Shown in pieces: positions 1-8,770 of a DNA stretch of 26,219 nucleotides. The stretch comes from an uncultured Clostridia bacterium. Lineage in GTDB: Bacteria > Bacillota > Clostridia > TANB77 > CAG-508. The notes beneath the pieces are model-generated. The model ran no database searches and was not told the DNA's origin. It saw only the letters and a list, made by a program, of their open reading frames with translations. Both the position numbers and the translations under genes were made by a program. Where the stretch lies: assembly GCA_949118805.1 (NCBI GenBank), contig CASAUJ010000021.1, positions 1 to 26,219 on the forward strand. Reading direction: 5' to 3'. Each line of letters starts with the position of its first letter. The stretch's first letter is position 1.

Positions 1-857
1 TAGTTTCAGGTACAGATGGAGTAGGTACCAAATTAAAGTTGGCTTTTTTAATGAATAAACATGATACCATTGGACAAGATTGTGTGGCTATGTGTGTCAA
101 TGATATTATATGTTGTGGGGCTAAACCATTATTTTTCTTAGATTATATGGCATTAGGAAAAAATGTGCCAGAAGTAGTAGCTACCATTGTAAAGGGAGTA
201 GCAGATGGATGCAAAATGGCAGATTGTAGTTTAATTGGAGGAGAAACAGCAGAGATGCCAGGATTTTATCAATTAGGAGAATATGATTTAGCTGGATTTT
301 CAGTAGGGGTAGTAGAAAAAGAAAAAATGATTGATAGCCAACAAATTGAAATAGGAGATCAGGTAATTGGAATTGCTTCGTCAGGGGTGCATTCGAATGG
401 ATTTTCTTTAGTAAGAAAAATTTTTGAGATCAACGAACAAAATATTCATCAATACAAAGAAGAACTAGGAATGTCTCTAGGAGAAGCTTTATTGACACCT
501 ACCAAGATCTATGTAAAACCAATTCTAAAATTATTAGAAGAAGTAACGATAAAGGGGATTTCTCATATTACTGGTGGAGGATTTTATGAAAATATGCCAC
601 GTATGCTAAGAGAAGGCGTTTCCTTAGAAATTAAAAAAGATTCGTATCCAATATTACCAATTTTTAAATTAATGCAAGAACAAGGAAAGATACCAGAAAG
701 AGATATGTATAATACTTTTAATATGGGGATTGGAATGGCAGTAATTGTAAAAAAAGAAGACGCTTCAAAAGCAATTGAAATATTAGAAAAACAAGGGGAA
801 AAAGCTTATATCATAGGAAAAGTAATTGAAGGGCAAAAACAAATAGAAATCCAATAA
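1..857 (+). CDS. purM: Phosphoribosylformylglycinamidine cyclo-ligase (AIR synthetase), 5' truncated by window
   Basis: PurM converts FGAM plus ATP to AIR, the fifth step of de novo purine synthesis, in the cytoplasm. The reading frame is open from base 3 and starts inside the conserved GTDGVGTK nucleotide-binding motif. It continues through the NDIICCGAKPLFFLDY segment typical of PurM. The C-terminal half contains the GGETAEMPG and HITGGGFYENMPR motifs. About 284 codons are present against a usual length near 340, so roughly 55-60 N-terminal residues lie outside the window. The internal TTG and ATG codons at 39 and 51 are not the real start. The stop is 19 bases before purL, so the two are probably co-transcribed. 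The promoter of this operon is outside the window. Confidence 0.95.
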   Translation, partial: VSGTDGVGTKLKLAFLMNKHDTIGQDCVAMCVNDIICCGAKPLFFLDYMALGKNVPEVVATIVKGVADGCKMADCSLIGGETAEMPGFYQLGEYDLAGFSVGVVEKEKMIDSQQIEIGDQVIGIASSGVHSNGFSLVRKIFEINEQNIHQYKEELGMSLGEALLTPTKIYVKPILKLLEEVTIKGISHITGGGFYENMPRMLREGVSLEIKKDSYPILPIFKLMQEQGKIPERDMYNTFNMGIGMAVIVKKEDASKAIEILEKQGEKAYIIGKVIEGQKQIEIQ

Positions 858-876
858 AGGGAAAGGAAGAAATTCA

Positions 877-3078
877 ATGGGAGTAAAGAGAATTTATGTA
901 AAAAAAAGAGAAGGATTTGATGGAGAAGCCAAAGAATTGTTATCAGATCTTCGTGAAAACTTAAGAATTTCAACATTAAAAAATGTAATTATTTTGAATC
1001 GATATGATATAGAAGGAATTGAGCAAGAAATATTAGAAAAGGCGAAAAATACTATTTTTTCAGAGCCACCAGTAGATGAATGTTATGAAGAACAATATCC
1101 TTTTTCAGAAAAAGATTTTATTTTCGGTATCGAATTCTTACCAGGACAATTTGATCAAAGAGCAAATGCATTAGAAGAATGTATTCAAATATTAGCAGGA
1201 GGAAATAGACCTACTGCGAAAACTGCTAAAATCTATATTTTACAAGGAGAATTGGAACCACAAGAGATAGAAAAAATTAAAAAATATATGATTAATCAAG
1301 TAGATTCAAGAGAATGCACTTTAGAAAAACCAGAAAATTTGCAACAAAAGATGGAGATACCAGAAGAAGTAGCCGTTGTCAAAGGATTTATTGAAATGAC
1401 AAAAGAAGATTCTGAGAAATTTTATCAAAAATATGGATTTGCAATGGATTTTGCTGATTTGCAATTTTGTCAAAAATATTTTAAAGAAGTAGAAAAAAGA
1501 GATCCAACCATAACCGAAATGAAAATGATTGATACCTATTGGTCAGATCATTGTAGACATACTACTTTTTTAACTAAATTAGAAGTATTAGAAATCAAAT
1601 GGGATTTATTACAAGAAGTTTATCAAGGTTATTTAAAAGCAAGAGACGTTGTCTATGAAAATAAAAAAGCAAAAGATATTTGTTTCATGGATTTAGCAAC
1701 CATCGCTGCGAAAGAACTAAAAAAAGCAGGATATATGAAAGAATTAGATGAATCAGAAGAAATTAATGCTTGTAGTATAAAGGCAGAAATTTTAGTAGAT
1801 GGAAAACCAGAAGAATATTTAATTATGTTTAAAAATGAAACACATAATCATCCAACTGAAATCGAACCATTTGGAGGAGCAGCGACCTGTTTAGGAGGGG
1901 CCATTCGTGATCCATTATCAGGAAGAGTATACGTATATCAAGCAATGCGTGTTACTGGATGTGGAGATCCAAGAAAAACAGTAGAAGAGACATTGCCCAA
2001 TAAATTACCACAAAGAAAATTAACCAATGAAGCAGCAAGGGGATATAGTTCTTATGGAAATCAGATTGGTTTGGCAACAGGACAAGTAACTGAGATTTAT
2101 CATGAGGGATATGTAGCAAAACGTATGGAAATAGGAGCATTAGTGGGAGCGGCTCCAAAAGAAAATGTGGTTCGTAAAAGACCTATACCAGGAGATCTTG
2201 TCATTTTATTAGGAGGAAAAACTGGTAGAGATGGATGTGGAGGAGCAACTGGTTCTTCTAAGGCACATACAAGTGAATCTTTAACAACTTGTGGAGCAGA
2301 AGTGCAAAAAGGGAATGCACCAGAAGAACGAAAAGTACAACGTTTGTTCCGAAATCCAGAGGTTACTAAAATCATCAAAAGATGTAATGATTTTGGAGCA
2401 GGAGGAGTTTCTGTTGCGATTGGAGAATTAGCAGATGGATTAGTAATCAACTTAGATAAAGTGCCAAAAAAATATGAAGGATTAGATGGAACAGAACTTG
2501 CTATTTCAGAATCGCAAGAAAGAATGGCAGTTGTAGTAGACAAACAAGATGCGGAATCATTAATCGCTTTTGCAGAAAAAGAAAATCTAGAAGCAACAAT
2601 AGTAGCAGAAGTGGTGGAAGAACCAAGAGTTAAAATGTATTGGAGAGGTAATCTAATTGTTGATATTGCAAGAGAATTTTTGGATACCAATGGAGATGTT
2701 AAAAGTGCAAGTGTGATTGTGAATAAACCAGAAGAAGAAAAGTCTTATTTTACACCAAAAAAAGTAGAGGATATCAAAACAGAGTGGGAGAAAAGAATAC
2801 AAGACTTAAATTGTTGTTCACAAAAAGGATTGGTAGAACGTTTCGACAGTAGCATTGGAGCGAATACAGTAGTTATGCCTTTTGGGGGGAAATATCAATT
2901 AACACCAGCACAAGGGATGGTAGCAAGAATTCCAACTTTAAAGGGATATACGGATAGTGGAACGATTATGACCTATGGATATAATCCTTATTTAGCTAGT
3001 TGGAGTCCTTTCCATGGTGCTATTTATGCTATTATTGAATCGGTTTCAAAATATGTAGCATTACGGAGGAGACTATAA
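877..3078 (+). CDS. purL: Phosphoribosylformylglycinamidine synthase, N-terminal part (frame interrupted)
   Basis: PurL makes FGAM from FGAR, glutamine and ATP. This is the long single-chain type, in which the N-terminal domain, synthetase core and glutaminase are one protein. This frame gives the N-terminal domain (about residues 1-160), the motif TYWSDHCRHTTF (about 220-231) and the nucleotide/metal motif NETHNHPTEIEPFGGAA (about 320-336). It then runs out of frame: after ...KYVAL it reads RRRL and stops at 3076-3078, while the expected GGDYKKAYL continues in the next frame. Together with the following frame it makes about 1,242 residues, normal for this family. The start ATG at 877 is preceded by a GGAAAGGAAG ribosome site. 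No separate purS or purQ is needed for this type, and none is seen. Confidence 0.9.
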   Translation: MGVKRIYVKKREGFDGEAKELLSDLRENLRISTLKNVIILNRYDIEGIEQEILEKAKNTIFSEPPVDECYEEQYPFSEKDFIFGIEFLPGQFDQRANALEECIQILAGGNRPTAKTAKIYILQGELEPQEIEKIKKYMINQVDSRECTLEKPENLQQKMEIPEEVAVVKGFIEMTKEDSEKFYQKYGFAMDFADLQFCQKYFKEVEKRDPTITEMKMIDTYWSDHCRHTTFLTKLEVLEIKWDLLQEVYQGYLKARDVVYENKKAKDICFMDLATIAAKELKKAGYMKELDESEEINACSIKAEILVDGKPEEYLIMFKNETHNHPTEIEPFGGAATCLGGAIRDPLSGRVYVYQAMRVTGCGDPRKTVEETLPNKLPQRKLTNEAARGYSSYGNQIGLATGQVTEIYHEGYVAKRMEIGALVGAAPKENVVRKRPIPGDLVILLGGKTGRDGCGGATGSSKAHTSESLTTCGAEVQKGNAPEERKVQRLFRNPEVTKIIKRCNDFGAGGVSVAIGELADGLVINLDKVPKKYEGLDGTELAISESQERMAVVVDKQDAESLIAFAEKENLEATIVAEVVEEPRVKMYWRGNLIVDIAREFLDTNGDVKSASVIVNKPEEEKSYFTPKKVEDIKTEWEKRIQDLNCCSQKGLVERFDSSIGANTVVMPFGGKYQLTPAQGMVARIPTLKGYTDSGTIMTYGYNPYLASWSPFHGAIYAIIESVSKYVALRRRL

Positions 3079-3082
3079 AAAA
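3058..3082 (+). other. Frameshift site inside purL
   Basis: Reading GCA TTA C GGA GGA GAC TAT AAA AAA GCC, removal of the single C at 3064 restores A-L-G-G-D-Y-K-K-A, matching the conserved GGDY segment of long PurL. As written, the first frame reads L-R-R-R-L and meets TAA at 3076. The region also holds a Shine-Dalgarno-like GGAGGAG directly before CTA TAA, loosely resembling the prfB +1 recoding site. That sequence is explained by the conserved Gly-Gly-Asp codons, so a one-base insertion is the simpler reading. Confidence 0.8.
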
Positions 3083-4606
3083 GCCTATTTAACTTTGCAA
3101 GAGTATTTTGAAAAATTGAGAAATGAACCAACCAGATGGGGAAAACCATTTGCTGCTATTTTAGGAGCTTATTTGGTGCAAAAAGAATTAAAAATAGCAG
3201 CCATTGGTGGAAAAGATAGTATGTCAGGTTCTTACAATGAATTAGATGTTCCACCAACATTAGTATCTTTCTGTATAGGGGAAACAGATACGACAAAAGT
3301 TACTTCTAATGAATTTAAGAAAGTTGGTTCTAAAGTAGTATTTTTGAAAACAAAAATGGGACGAGAAGATATTTTAGATTTTGAAGATTTGAAAGAAAAT
3401 TATGAAATCATTCATTCTTTCATAAAAGAAGGAAAAGTATTATCAGTAAGTAGTGTAACCCATGGAGGGATAGCAGATGTAATTACAAAAAGTAGTATGG
3501 GAAATAAAATTGGATTTCAATTTGTAAAAGAAGAGTTACCAGACTTATTTTATCCTTATTATGGTTCTTTTGTAATAGAACTTGAAGATGGGGTAGAAAT
3601 GGAAAAAGCAGAAATTTTGGGAAATACCATCCAAGAAGAAAAAATTGTCGTGAAGGATACAGTAGAATTTGAATTAGATTCTTTAATCGAAATGTGGGAA
3701 AAACCATTAGAAAAAGTATTTCCAACAAAAATACCAGTAGAAAATCAAAAAGCGAAAAATATTTTAAGTGATAAAACTTGTGGAATTACTCGTAAGAACC
3801 CAATTACAAAACCACGTGTCTTTATTCCCGTATTCCCAGGTACGAACTGTGAATATGATTCAGCAAAAGCATTTGAGGATGCTGGTGCGATTGCTAATAT
3901 GATAGTATTTAAGAATTTAAAACCAGAAAATATTGGAGAATCCATTGAATTGTTTGCAAAAGAAATAGAAAAAGCACAAATTATTATGATACCAGGAGGA
4001 TTTAGTAGTGGAGATGAGCCAGATGGTTCAGGGAAATTCATTGGGTCAGTATTTAGACATCCAAAATTAAAAGATCTAATTCACAAGCATTTGTATGAAA
4101 AAGATGGATTGATGTTAGGTATTTGTAATGGATTTCAAGCTTTAGTAAAATTAGGATTATTACCATATGGTGAAATTAGAGAAATGGACAAAACAGCACC
4201 AACACTAACTTTTAATAAGATTGGAAGACATATGTCAAGGATGGTGCAAACAAAAGTAGTTTCCAAATTATCACCATGGTTTAGTGGGGTAGAATTAGGG
4301 GAAGAATTTACAATTCCAATTTCTCATGGAGAAGGAAGATTTATTGTATCTGAAGAATTAGAACAACAATTAATCTTAAATGGACAAATAGCAACACAAT
4401 ATGTAGATTTTCAAGGAAATGCAACCTATGATATTACATATAATCCAAATGGATCAATTGATGGGATTGAAGGAATTACTAGCCCAGATGGTAGAATATT
4501 AGGAAAAATGGGACATTCTGAAAGAAGTTACCATGAAATCTTGAAAAACATACCAGGTAGAAAAGATCAAAAGTTATTAGAATCTGGTGTGAATTATTAT
4601 AGATAG
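3062..4606 (+). CDS. purL: Phosphoribosylformylglycinamidine synthase, C-terminal part with glutamine amidotransferase domain
   Basis: This is the continuation of purL in the +1 frame. Similarity to PurL resumes at 3065 with GGDYKKAYLTLQEYFEKL and continues through KDSMSGSY. The C-terminal class I glutaminase domain follows: IPVFPGTNCEYD, MIPGGFSSGDEPDGSGKF, the nucleophile cysteine in MLGICNGFQ (codon at 4124) and the histidine in ISHGEGRF. There is no good ribosome site or ATG near 3062-3095; a TTG at 3095 is the only candidate start. It is therefore not an independent gene by design but the second half of purL. All catalytic residues I can check are intact, which argues for a very recent frameshift or a sequencing error. 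The stop is 20 bases before purB. Confidence 0.88.
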   Translation, partial: YGGDYKKAYLTLQEYFEKLRNEPTRWGKPFAAILGAYLVQKELKIAAIGGKDSMSGSYNELDVPPTLVSFCIGETDTTKVTSNEFKKVGSKVVFLKTKMGREDILDFEDLKENYEIIHSFIKEGKVLSVSSVTHGGIADVITKSSMGNKIGFQFVKEELPDLFYPYYGSFVIELEDGVEMEKAEILGNTIQEEKIVVKDTVEFELDSLIEMWEKPLEKVFPTKIPVENQKAKNILSDKTCGITRKNPITKPRVFIPVFPGTNCEYDSAKAFEDAGAIANMIVFKNLKPENIGESIELFAKEIEKAQIIMIPGGFSSGDEPDGSGKFIGSVFRHPKLKDLIHKHLYEKDGLMLGICNGFQALVKLGLLPYGEIREMDKTAPTLTFNKIGRHMSRMVQTKVVSKLSPWFSGVELGEEFTIPISHGEGRFIVSEELEQQLILNGQIATQYVDFQGNATYDITYNPNGSIDGIEGITSPDGRILGKMGHSERSYHEILKNIPGRKDQKLLESGVNYYR

Positions 4607-4626
4607 AGGAAATAAGGAGAAAAGAA

Positions 4627-6060
4627 ATGGAAAATAATAAATATGTTACTCCATTGTCTGGAAGATATGCGAGTCAAGAAATGAATCAGTTATGGTCAAA
4701 TGATAGTAAATATTCCACTTGGAGAAAGTTGTGGGTGGCTTTAGCAGAAACAGAAAAAGAATTAGGAATTGAGATCACAGACGAACAAATCAAGGAAATG
4801 AAGGAAAATATTAATAATATTGATTACGATATTGTAAGCCAAAGAGAGAAAGAATGTAGACATGATGTAATGGCACATGTATATGAATTTGGATTGAAAT
4901 GCCCAAATGCAAAACCAATCATTCATTTAGGGGCAACTTCTTGTTATGTAACAGATAATACAGATGTTATTTTAATGACACAAGCGCTACAAATGGTGAA
5001 AGAAAAATTACTAATTGTAATGGATCACTTAAAAGAATTTGCTTTCAAAAACAAAGCGATTACTTGTTTAGGATATACTCATTTTCAACCAGCACAGTTA
5101 ACAACGGTAGGAAAAAGGGCTACTTTGTGGTTACAGGATTTATTAGAAGATTTAGAAGAATTAGAATTTGTACAAAGTCATATGAAACTATTAGGCTGTA
5201 AAGGAACAACAGGAACACAAGAAAGTTTTATGAAATTATTCAAAGATGAAGAAAAAGTAAAACAAATCGATGGTAAGATTGCTAAAAAAATGGGATTTGA
5301 AAAAGTATATGCAGTCTCTGGACAAACTTATACAAGAAAATTAGATGCAAGAGTGTTAAATGTTTTATCACAAATTGCACAAAGTTGTTCTAAATTTGCG
5401 AATGATATGCGATTACTACAACATGAAAAGGAATTAGAAGAACCATTTGAAAAAGGACAAATTGGTTCATCTGCTATGGCTTATAAAAGAAATCCTATGA
5501 GAAGCGAAAGAATCAATTCTTTAGCAAGACATGTGTTAACGCTAACAATTGATCCAGCGATTACAGCTTCTACTCAATGGTTAGAAAGAACATTAGATGA
5601 TTCAGCCAATAAAAGAATTTGTATACCAGAAGCTTTTCTAGCAGTGGATAGTATATTAATTTTATATGCTAATATCTCAAAAAATATTGTTGTTTATCCC
5701 AATGTTATCAAAACCAATATGATGCAAGAATTGCCATTTATGGCAACAGAAGAGATTTTAATGAATGCCGTATTAAAAGGAGGAGATCGACAAGAATTAC
5801 ATGAGAAAATTAGAATTTACTCAATGGAAGCAGGAAAACAAGTAAAAGAACTAGGAAAACCAAATGATTTAGTCGATCGAATTGCAAACGATACCACCTT
5901 TGGACTAACCAAGGAAGAAATTATACAAGCCTTAAACCCAGATCATTTATGCGGAAGAGCATCACAACAAGTAGAGGACTTTATCGAAGAAAACGTAAAG
6001 CCTATTTTAGAAAAAAATAAAAACTTAATTACAAGCAAAGAAATAGAAGTAAAGGTATGA
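4627..6060 (+). CDS. purB: Adenylosuccinate lyase
   Basis: PurB cleaves fumarate from SAICAR and from adenylosuccinate, so it works in both the IMP pathway and the AMP branch. The 477-residue protein has the fumarase/aspartase superfamily signature GSSAMAYKRNPMRSE at about residues 280-294. HLGATSCYVTDNTD and TCLGYTHFQPAQ provide the other two active-site regions. It belongs to the slightly longer PurB type (about 475 residues) rather than the short Bacillus form of about 430. The ribosome site AAGGAG precedes ATG 4627. It follows purL by 20 bases and is in the same operon. The next gene is separated by a repeat element (6079-6128) that breaks the otherwise tight spacing. Confidence 0.96.
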   Translation: MENNKYVTPLSGRYASQEMNQLWSNDSKYSTWRKLWVALAETEKELGIEITDEQIKEMKENINNIDYDIVSQREKECRHDVMAHVYEFGLKCPNAKPIIHLGATSCYVTDNTDVILMTQALQMVKEKLLIVMDHLKEFAFKNKAITCLGYTHFQPAQLTTVGKRATLWLQDLLEDLEELEFVQSHMKLLGCKGTTGTQESFMKLFKDEEKVKQIDGKIAKKMGFEKVYAVSGQTYTRKLDARVLNVLSQIAQSCSKFANDMRLLQHEKELEEPFEKGQIGSSAMAYKRNPMRSERINSLARHVLTLTIDPAITASTQWLERTLDDSANKRICIPEAFLAVDSILILYANISKNIVVYPNVIKTNMMQELPFMATEEILMNAVLKGGDRQELHEKIRIYSMEAGKQVKELGKPNDLVDRIANDTTFGLTKEEIIQALNPDHLCGRASQQVEDFIEENVKPILEKNKNLITSKEIEVKV

Positions 6061-6078
6061 TGATGGATGGTGTGGTTA

Positions 6079-6128
6079 GAGGGACGCTCTTTAAAATCCC
6101 CATTTTAGGGATTTTGGGGACACTCCTT
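6079..6128 (+). repeat. Dispersed repeat, left half (forward copy) flanking the HAD gene
   Basis: This 50-bp sequence begins GAGGGACGCTCTTTAAAATC and ends GGGGACACTCCTT, with an inner hairpin AAAATCCC/GGGATTTT at about 6093-6114. It aligns base for base with the left halves of the elements at 16672 and 21072. It is the inverted partner of the copy at 6799-6847, with which it shares more than with the other copies (GGGATT segment, GGGACGC core, GGGACAC end). Confidence 0.82.
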
Positions 6129-6178
6129 CTAAGGGATTCGAAAAAGAATATATTATAAAGTTATAGAAAAGGAAAGAA

Positions 6179-6790
6179 ATGATTAAAAATATAATATTTG
6201 ATTTATCGGAAGTAATCATATCTGGATATCATGGAATAGAACAATTGATAGAGCAAAAATATAAAATTATGCCAAAAGAATTCAAAGAGAGAAAACAAGA
6301 AACGATTGAAATGTTTCTTGAAACAATGAGAGGTAACTTAACAGAAGAAGCGTATTGGAGGGAATTTCTAAAGGAAGTAGATTGGAAAGTTACAGTAGAA
6401 GATTTGAAAGCCACCATTCGAGAAAATCTAAATCAACCAGTAGAGGGAACTTTAGAGATAGTAAAAAGATGTAAGAAAAATTATGCATTAATTTTATTAA
6501 CGGATCATGTTAGAGAATGGTTGGAATATATTGAAGAAAAAAATGAAGAGATAAAAATATTTGACAAAATAATAGCTTCCTATAAAATAGGAGCTTTGAA
6601 ATCAGATCCATTTATTTTTGAAACAATATTAAAAGAGAATTTAATGATACCAGAGGAAACTATATTCATAGATGATAATCAAAAAAATATAGGAAAAGCA
6701 GAGGAAGCTGGAATCCATGGTATTTTGTTTGAAAATGCGAAACAGTTAAAAGAGGAACTAAAGGAAAAATATCATATAATTTTAGAGTGA
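6179..6790 (+). CDS. HAD-superfamily hydrolase, subfamily IA-like (substrate unknown)
   Basis: This 203-residue cytoplasmic protein has the four HAD motifs: motif I FDLSEV with nucleophile D8; motif II LLTDHV with T108; motif III GALKSDPFIF with K141; motif IV TIFIDDNQKNI with D165/D166. An all-alpha cap (about residues 15-90) fits subfamily IA. The usual second Asp or Gly of motif I is Ser10, which suggests a changed acid/base step, so phosphatase activity is likely but not certain. It is not a purine-pathway gene although it sits between purB and purD. It is flanked by two inverted copies of one repeat (6079-6128 and 6799-6847), which suggests it entered the operon with the repeats. The ribosome site is AAAGGAAAG. 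Confidence 0.8.
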   Translation: MIKNIIFDLSEVIISGYHGIEQLIEQKYKIMPKEFKERKQETIEMFLETMRGNLTEEAYWREFLKEVDWKVTVEDLKATIRENLNQPVEGTLEIVKRCKKNYALILLTDHVREWLEYIEEKNEEIKIFDKIIASYKIGALKSDPFIFETILKENLMIPEETIFIDDNQKNIGKAEEAGIHGILFENAKQLKEELKEKYHIILE

Positions 6791-6798
6791 AAAATGAA

Positions 6799-6847
6799 AA
6801 GGCGTGTCCCTCTAATCCCCAAAATGGTGATTTTAAAGGGCGTCCCA
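6799..6847 (-). repeat. Dispersed repeat, right half (inverted copy) flanking the HAD gene
   Basis: The reverse complement reads TGGGACGCCCTTTAAAATCA and continues to GGATTAGAGGGACACGCCTT. It matches the 6079-6128 copy over about 48 bases with only scattered differences. It starts 8 bases after the HAD stop codon and ends 23 bases before purD. The orientation (left half forward, right half reversed) is the same as in the compact elements at 16672-16799 and 21072-21195. Confidence 0.82.
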
Positions 6848-6870
6848 TTAATCACTAGGAAGGAAAAAAA

Positions 6871-8169
6871 ATGAAGAGGTGTTTATTGTTAGGTAATGGT
6901 GGACGTGAAGCGGTTTTAGCGGAACAAATTGCAAAAGGGTTGGCATTGTATGCTATTTTACCTTATGAAAATCCATCGATTATAAAACAAGTAGAAAATT
7001 CAAAGGGAAAATATTTGATAGGAAATCCGTTTGATAAAGAGTTAGTAAAGAAATTTGTAAGAGAAGAAAAAATAGAGGTTTGTGTGGTAAGTCAAGATAA
7101 TTTGTTGCAAGAGGGATTAATCGATTTAGCAAGAGAACTTGGTTTGAAAACTTTTGGTCCAACTTCAAAAGGAGCAAAGGTAGAATGGAGTAAAACATAT
7201 GCTTTGGAAATAGTAGAAAAGCTGGCACCTAATATGATCATAAAAAATGAAACCATTACTAATTTCGAAACATTAGAAAAAGTAATAGGACAATATGAAG
7301 AGGATAGTTTTGTTGTAAAACCAGAAGGTTTAACAGGAGGAAAAGGGGTAAAAGTAGGAGGCGTGCATTTTCACGGAAAACAAGAGGGATTTGAGTATGC
7401 TAAAAGTTGTTTAGAAACAGATGGAAGCGTAATTATACAAGATAAAGTAGAAGGAAAAGAATTCACCGTAATGGCATTGACAGATGGGAAAAATATTGTA
7501 GTAACACCAACTACCTTTGACTATCCTTATCGTTTTGATCAGGATAAAGGACCAGGAACAGGGGGAATGGGATGTTTAAGTTTTGAAAATGGTTTATTGC
7601 CTTTCTTAAAACAAGAAGATATTGACATTTGTAGTAAATTAATTCAGGATACGATTCAATATGTAAATGCAGATAATTTAGAATTTACTGGTGTTATCTA
7701 TGGAGGATTTTTTAAATGTAAACAAGGTATTAAATTTATTGAATTTAATGCAAGGTTTGGAGATCCAGAAGCCATTAATGTATTAAATTCATTAGAAACA
7801 CCATTTAGTGAAGTAATGGAGCATATTTGGAAACAAACTTTATCGACAGAAAATTGTAAATTTAAGAAAAATTATACTTTTACTGTTTATATTGTAAGTC
7901 CTGATTATGCCATTCAAAAAGGAGAGAGAATGGAATTTACTTTAAATACAAAAGCCATTTTAGAAAATGAAGCGAAAATTTATTTTGCAAGTACAAAACA
8001 ATTATCAAATGGAAATTATGAATCAGTAGGAACTTCTAGATTGTTTGCGATTCACACCAATGGAAATACTTTAGAAGAAGCAAAGAAGAAAGCTTATCAA
8101 GCGATAAAAAATAATATCGATAGCCGTTTAGACTATCGAAAAGATATTGGAGAGATGTATGAACATTAA
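6871..8169 (+). CDS. purD: Phosphoribosylamine-glycine ligase (GAR synthetase)
   Basis: PurD joins phosphoribosylamine and glycine with ATP to give GAR, the second step of the pathway. The 432-residue protein has the N-terminal GNGGRE loop (residues 8-13). The ATP-grasp core includes VVKPEGLTGGKGVKVGG (from about residue 148), PGTGGMGC and NARFGDPEAINVL (about 294-304). The C-terminal LDYRKDIGE is where the family ends. It is a divergent PurD: the usual GREHA after the glycine loop is GREAV, and the second domain aligns only loosely. Ribosome site AGGAAGG lies upstream of ATG 6871. The stop codon at 8167-8169 directly abuts the stop codon of convergent purN, with no terminator between them. 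Confidence 0.92.
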   Translation: MKRCLLLGNGGREAVLAEQIAKGLALYAILPYENPSIIKQVENSKGKYLIGNPFDKELVKKFVREEKIEVCVVSQDNLLQEGLIDLARELGLKTFGPTSKGAKVEWSKTYALEIVEKLAPNMIIKNETITNFETLEKVIGQYEEDSFVVKPEGLTGGKGVKVGGVHFHGKQEGFEYAKSCLETDGSVIIQDKVEGKEFTVMALTDGKNIVVTPTTFDYPYRFDQDKGPGTGGMGCLSFENGLLPFLKQEDIDICSKLIQDTIQYVNADNLEFTGVIYGGFFKCKQGIKFIEFNARFGDPEAINVLNSLETPFSEVMEHIWKQTLSTENCKFKKNYTFTVYIVSPDYAIQKGERMEFTLNTKAILENEAKIYFASTKQLSNGNYESVGTSRLFAIHTNGNTLEEAKKKAYQAIKNNIDSRLDYRKDIGEMYEH

Positions 8170-8742
8170 TTAAAGTTCATGATGAATAAAACGATCTAGG
8201 ACTTCAATTAATTGGATTTTTTCAGCAGCTTGTACTTTTTGAGATAAGGTTTCAGCTGTGTCAGTAGGAAGAACTTCAACCTTTGTTTGGCTAATAATAT
8301 TTCCTTTATCATATTCATCATTAATAAAATGAATGGTAGCACCGCTATATTTTTCTTTAGCGGCAATGACAGCTTCATGAACATGCATCCCATGCATCCC
8401 TTTTCCTCCAAATTTGGGAAGCAAAGAAGGATGAGTATTGATGATCGTATAATTTTCAAGTAAATTAGGACCAATCATTTTTAAATAACCAGCAAGAACA
8501 ATTAAGTCAATAGAATAGTTAGAAAGTACATTAGCTAGTTCTAAATCTCTTGCTTCAAATTTTTTATTTTGAAGGATATAAGTTTTTATATGATTTGCTT
8601 CTGCTCGTTTAAGGGCATAAGCATCAGGATGGTCAGAAATGACTAAATCAATTTTTGCTTCTAAACTATCGTTTTTGATATGATCAATGATGGCTTGTAA
8701 GGTAGAGCCATTACCAGAAGCAAATACAACTAAATGATACAT
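8170..8742 (-). CDS. purN: Phosphoribosylglycinamide formyltransferase (10-formyl-THF dependent)
   Basis: PurN formylates GAR with 10-formyltetrahydrofolate. At 190 residues it has normal length. Family features are the N-terminal FASGNGSTLQAI loop, LAGYLKMI, INTHPSLLPKFGGKGMHG with catalytic N102 and H104, and HFINDEYDKG with H138 and D145, which align with E. coli N106, H108, H137 and D144. The start at 8742 has a perfect AGGAGGT ribosome site (about 8749-8755 on the reverse strand) and its own promoter just upstream. It is transcribed against purD, and the two stop codons are adjacent, forming TTAATTAA. Unlike typical Firmicute clusters, it is not in the purM operon. Confidence 0.96.
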   Translation of the reverse strand: MYHLVVFASGNGSTLQAIIDHIKNDSLEAKIDLVISDHPDAYALKRAEANHIKTYILQNKKFEARDLELANVLSNYSIDLIVLAGYLKMIGPNLLENYTIINTHPSLLPKFGGKGMHGMHVHEAVIAAKEKYSGATIHFINDEYDKGNIISQTKVEVLPTDTAETLSQKVQAAEKIQLIEVLDRFIHHEL

Positions 8743-8770
8743 AAGATTACCTCCTAATTAATATAAGTGT

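Noticed and set aside
2100..2690. Long reverse-strand open frame within purL
   Set aside because: It lies opposite conserved PurL coding sequence, has low-complexity Ser/Pro/Leu composition and no ribosome site.
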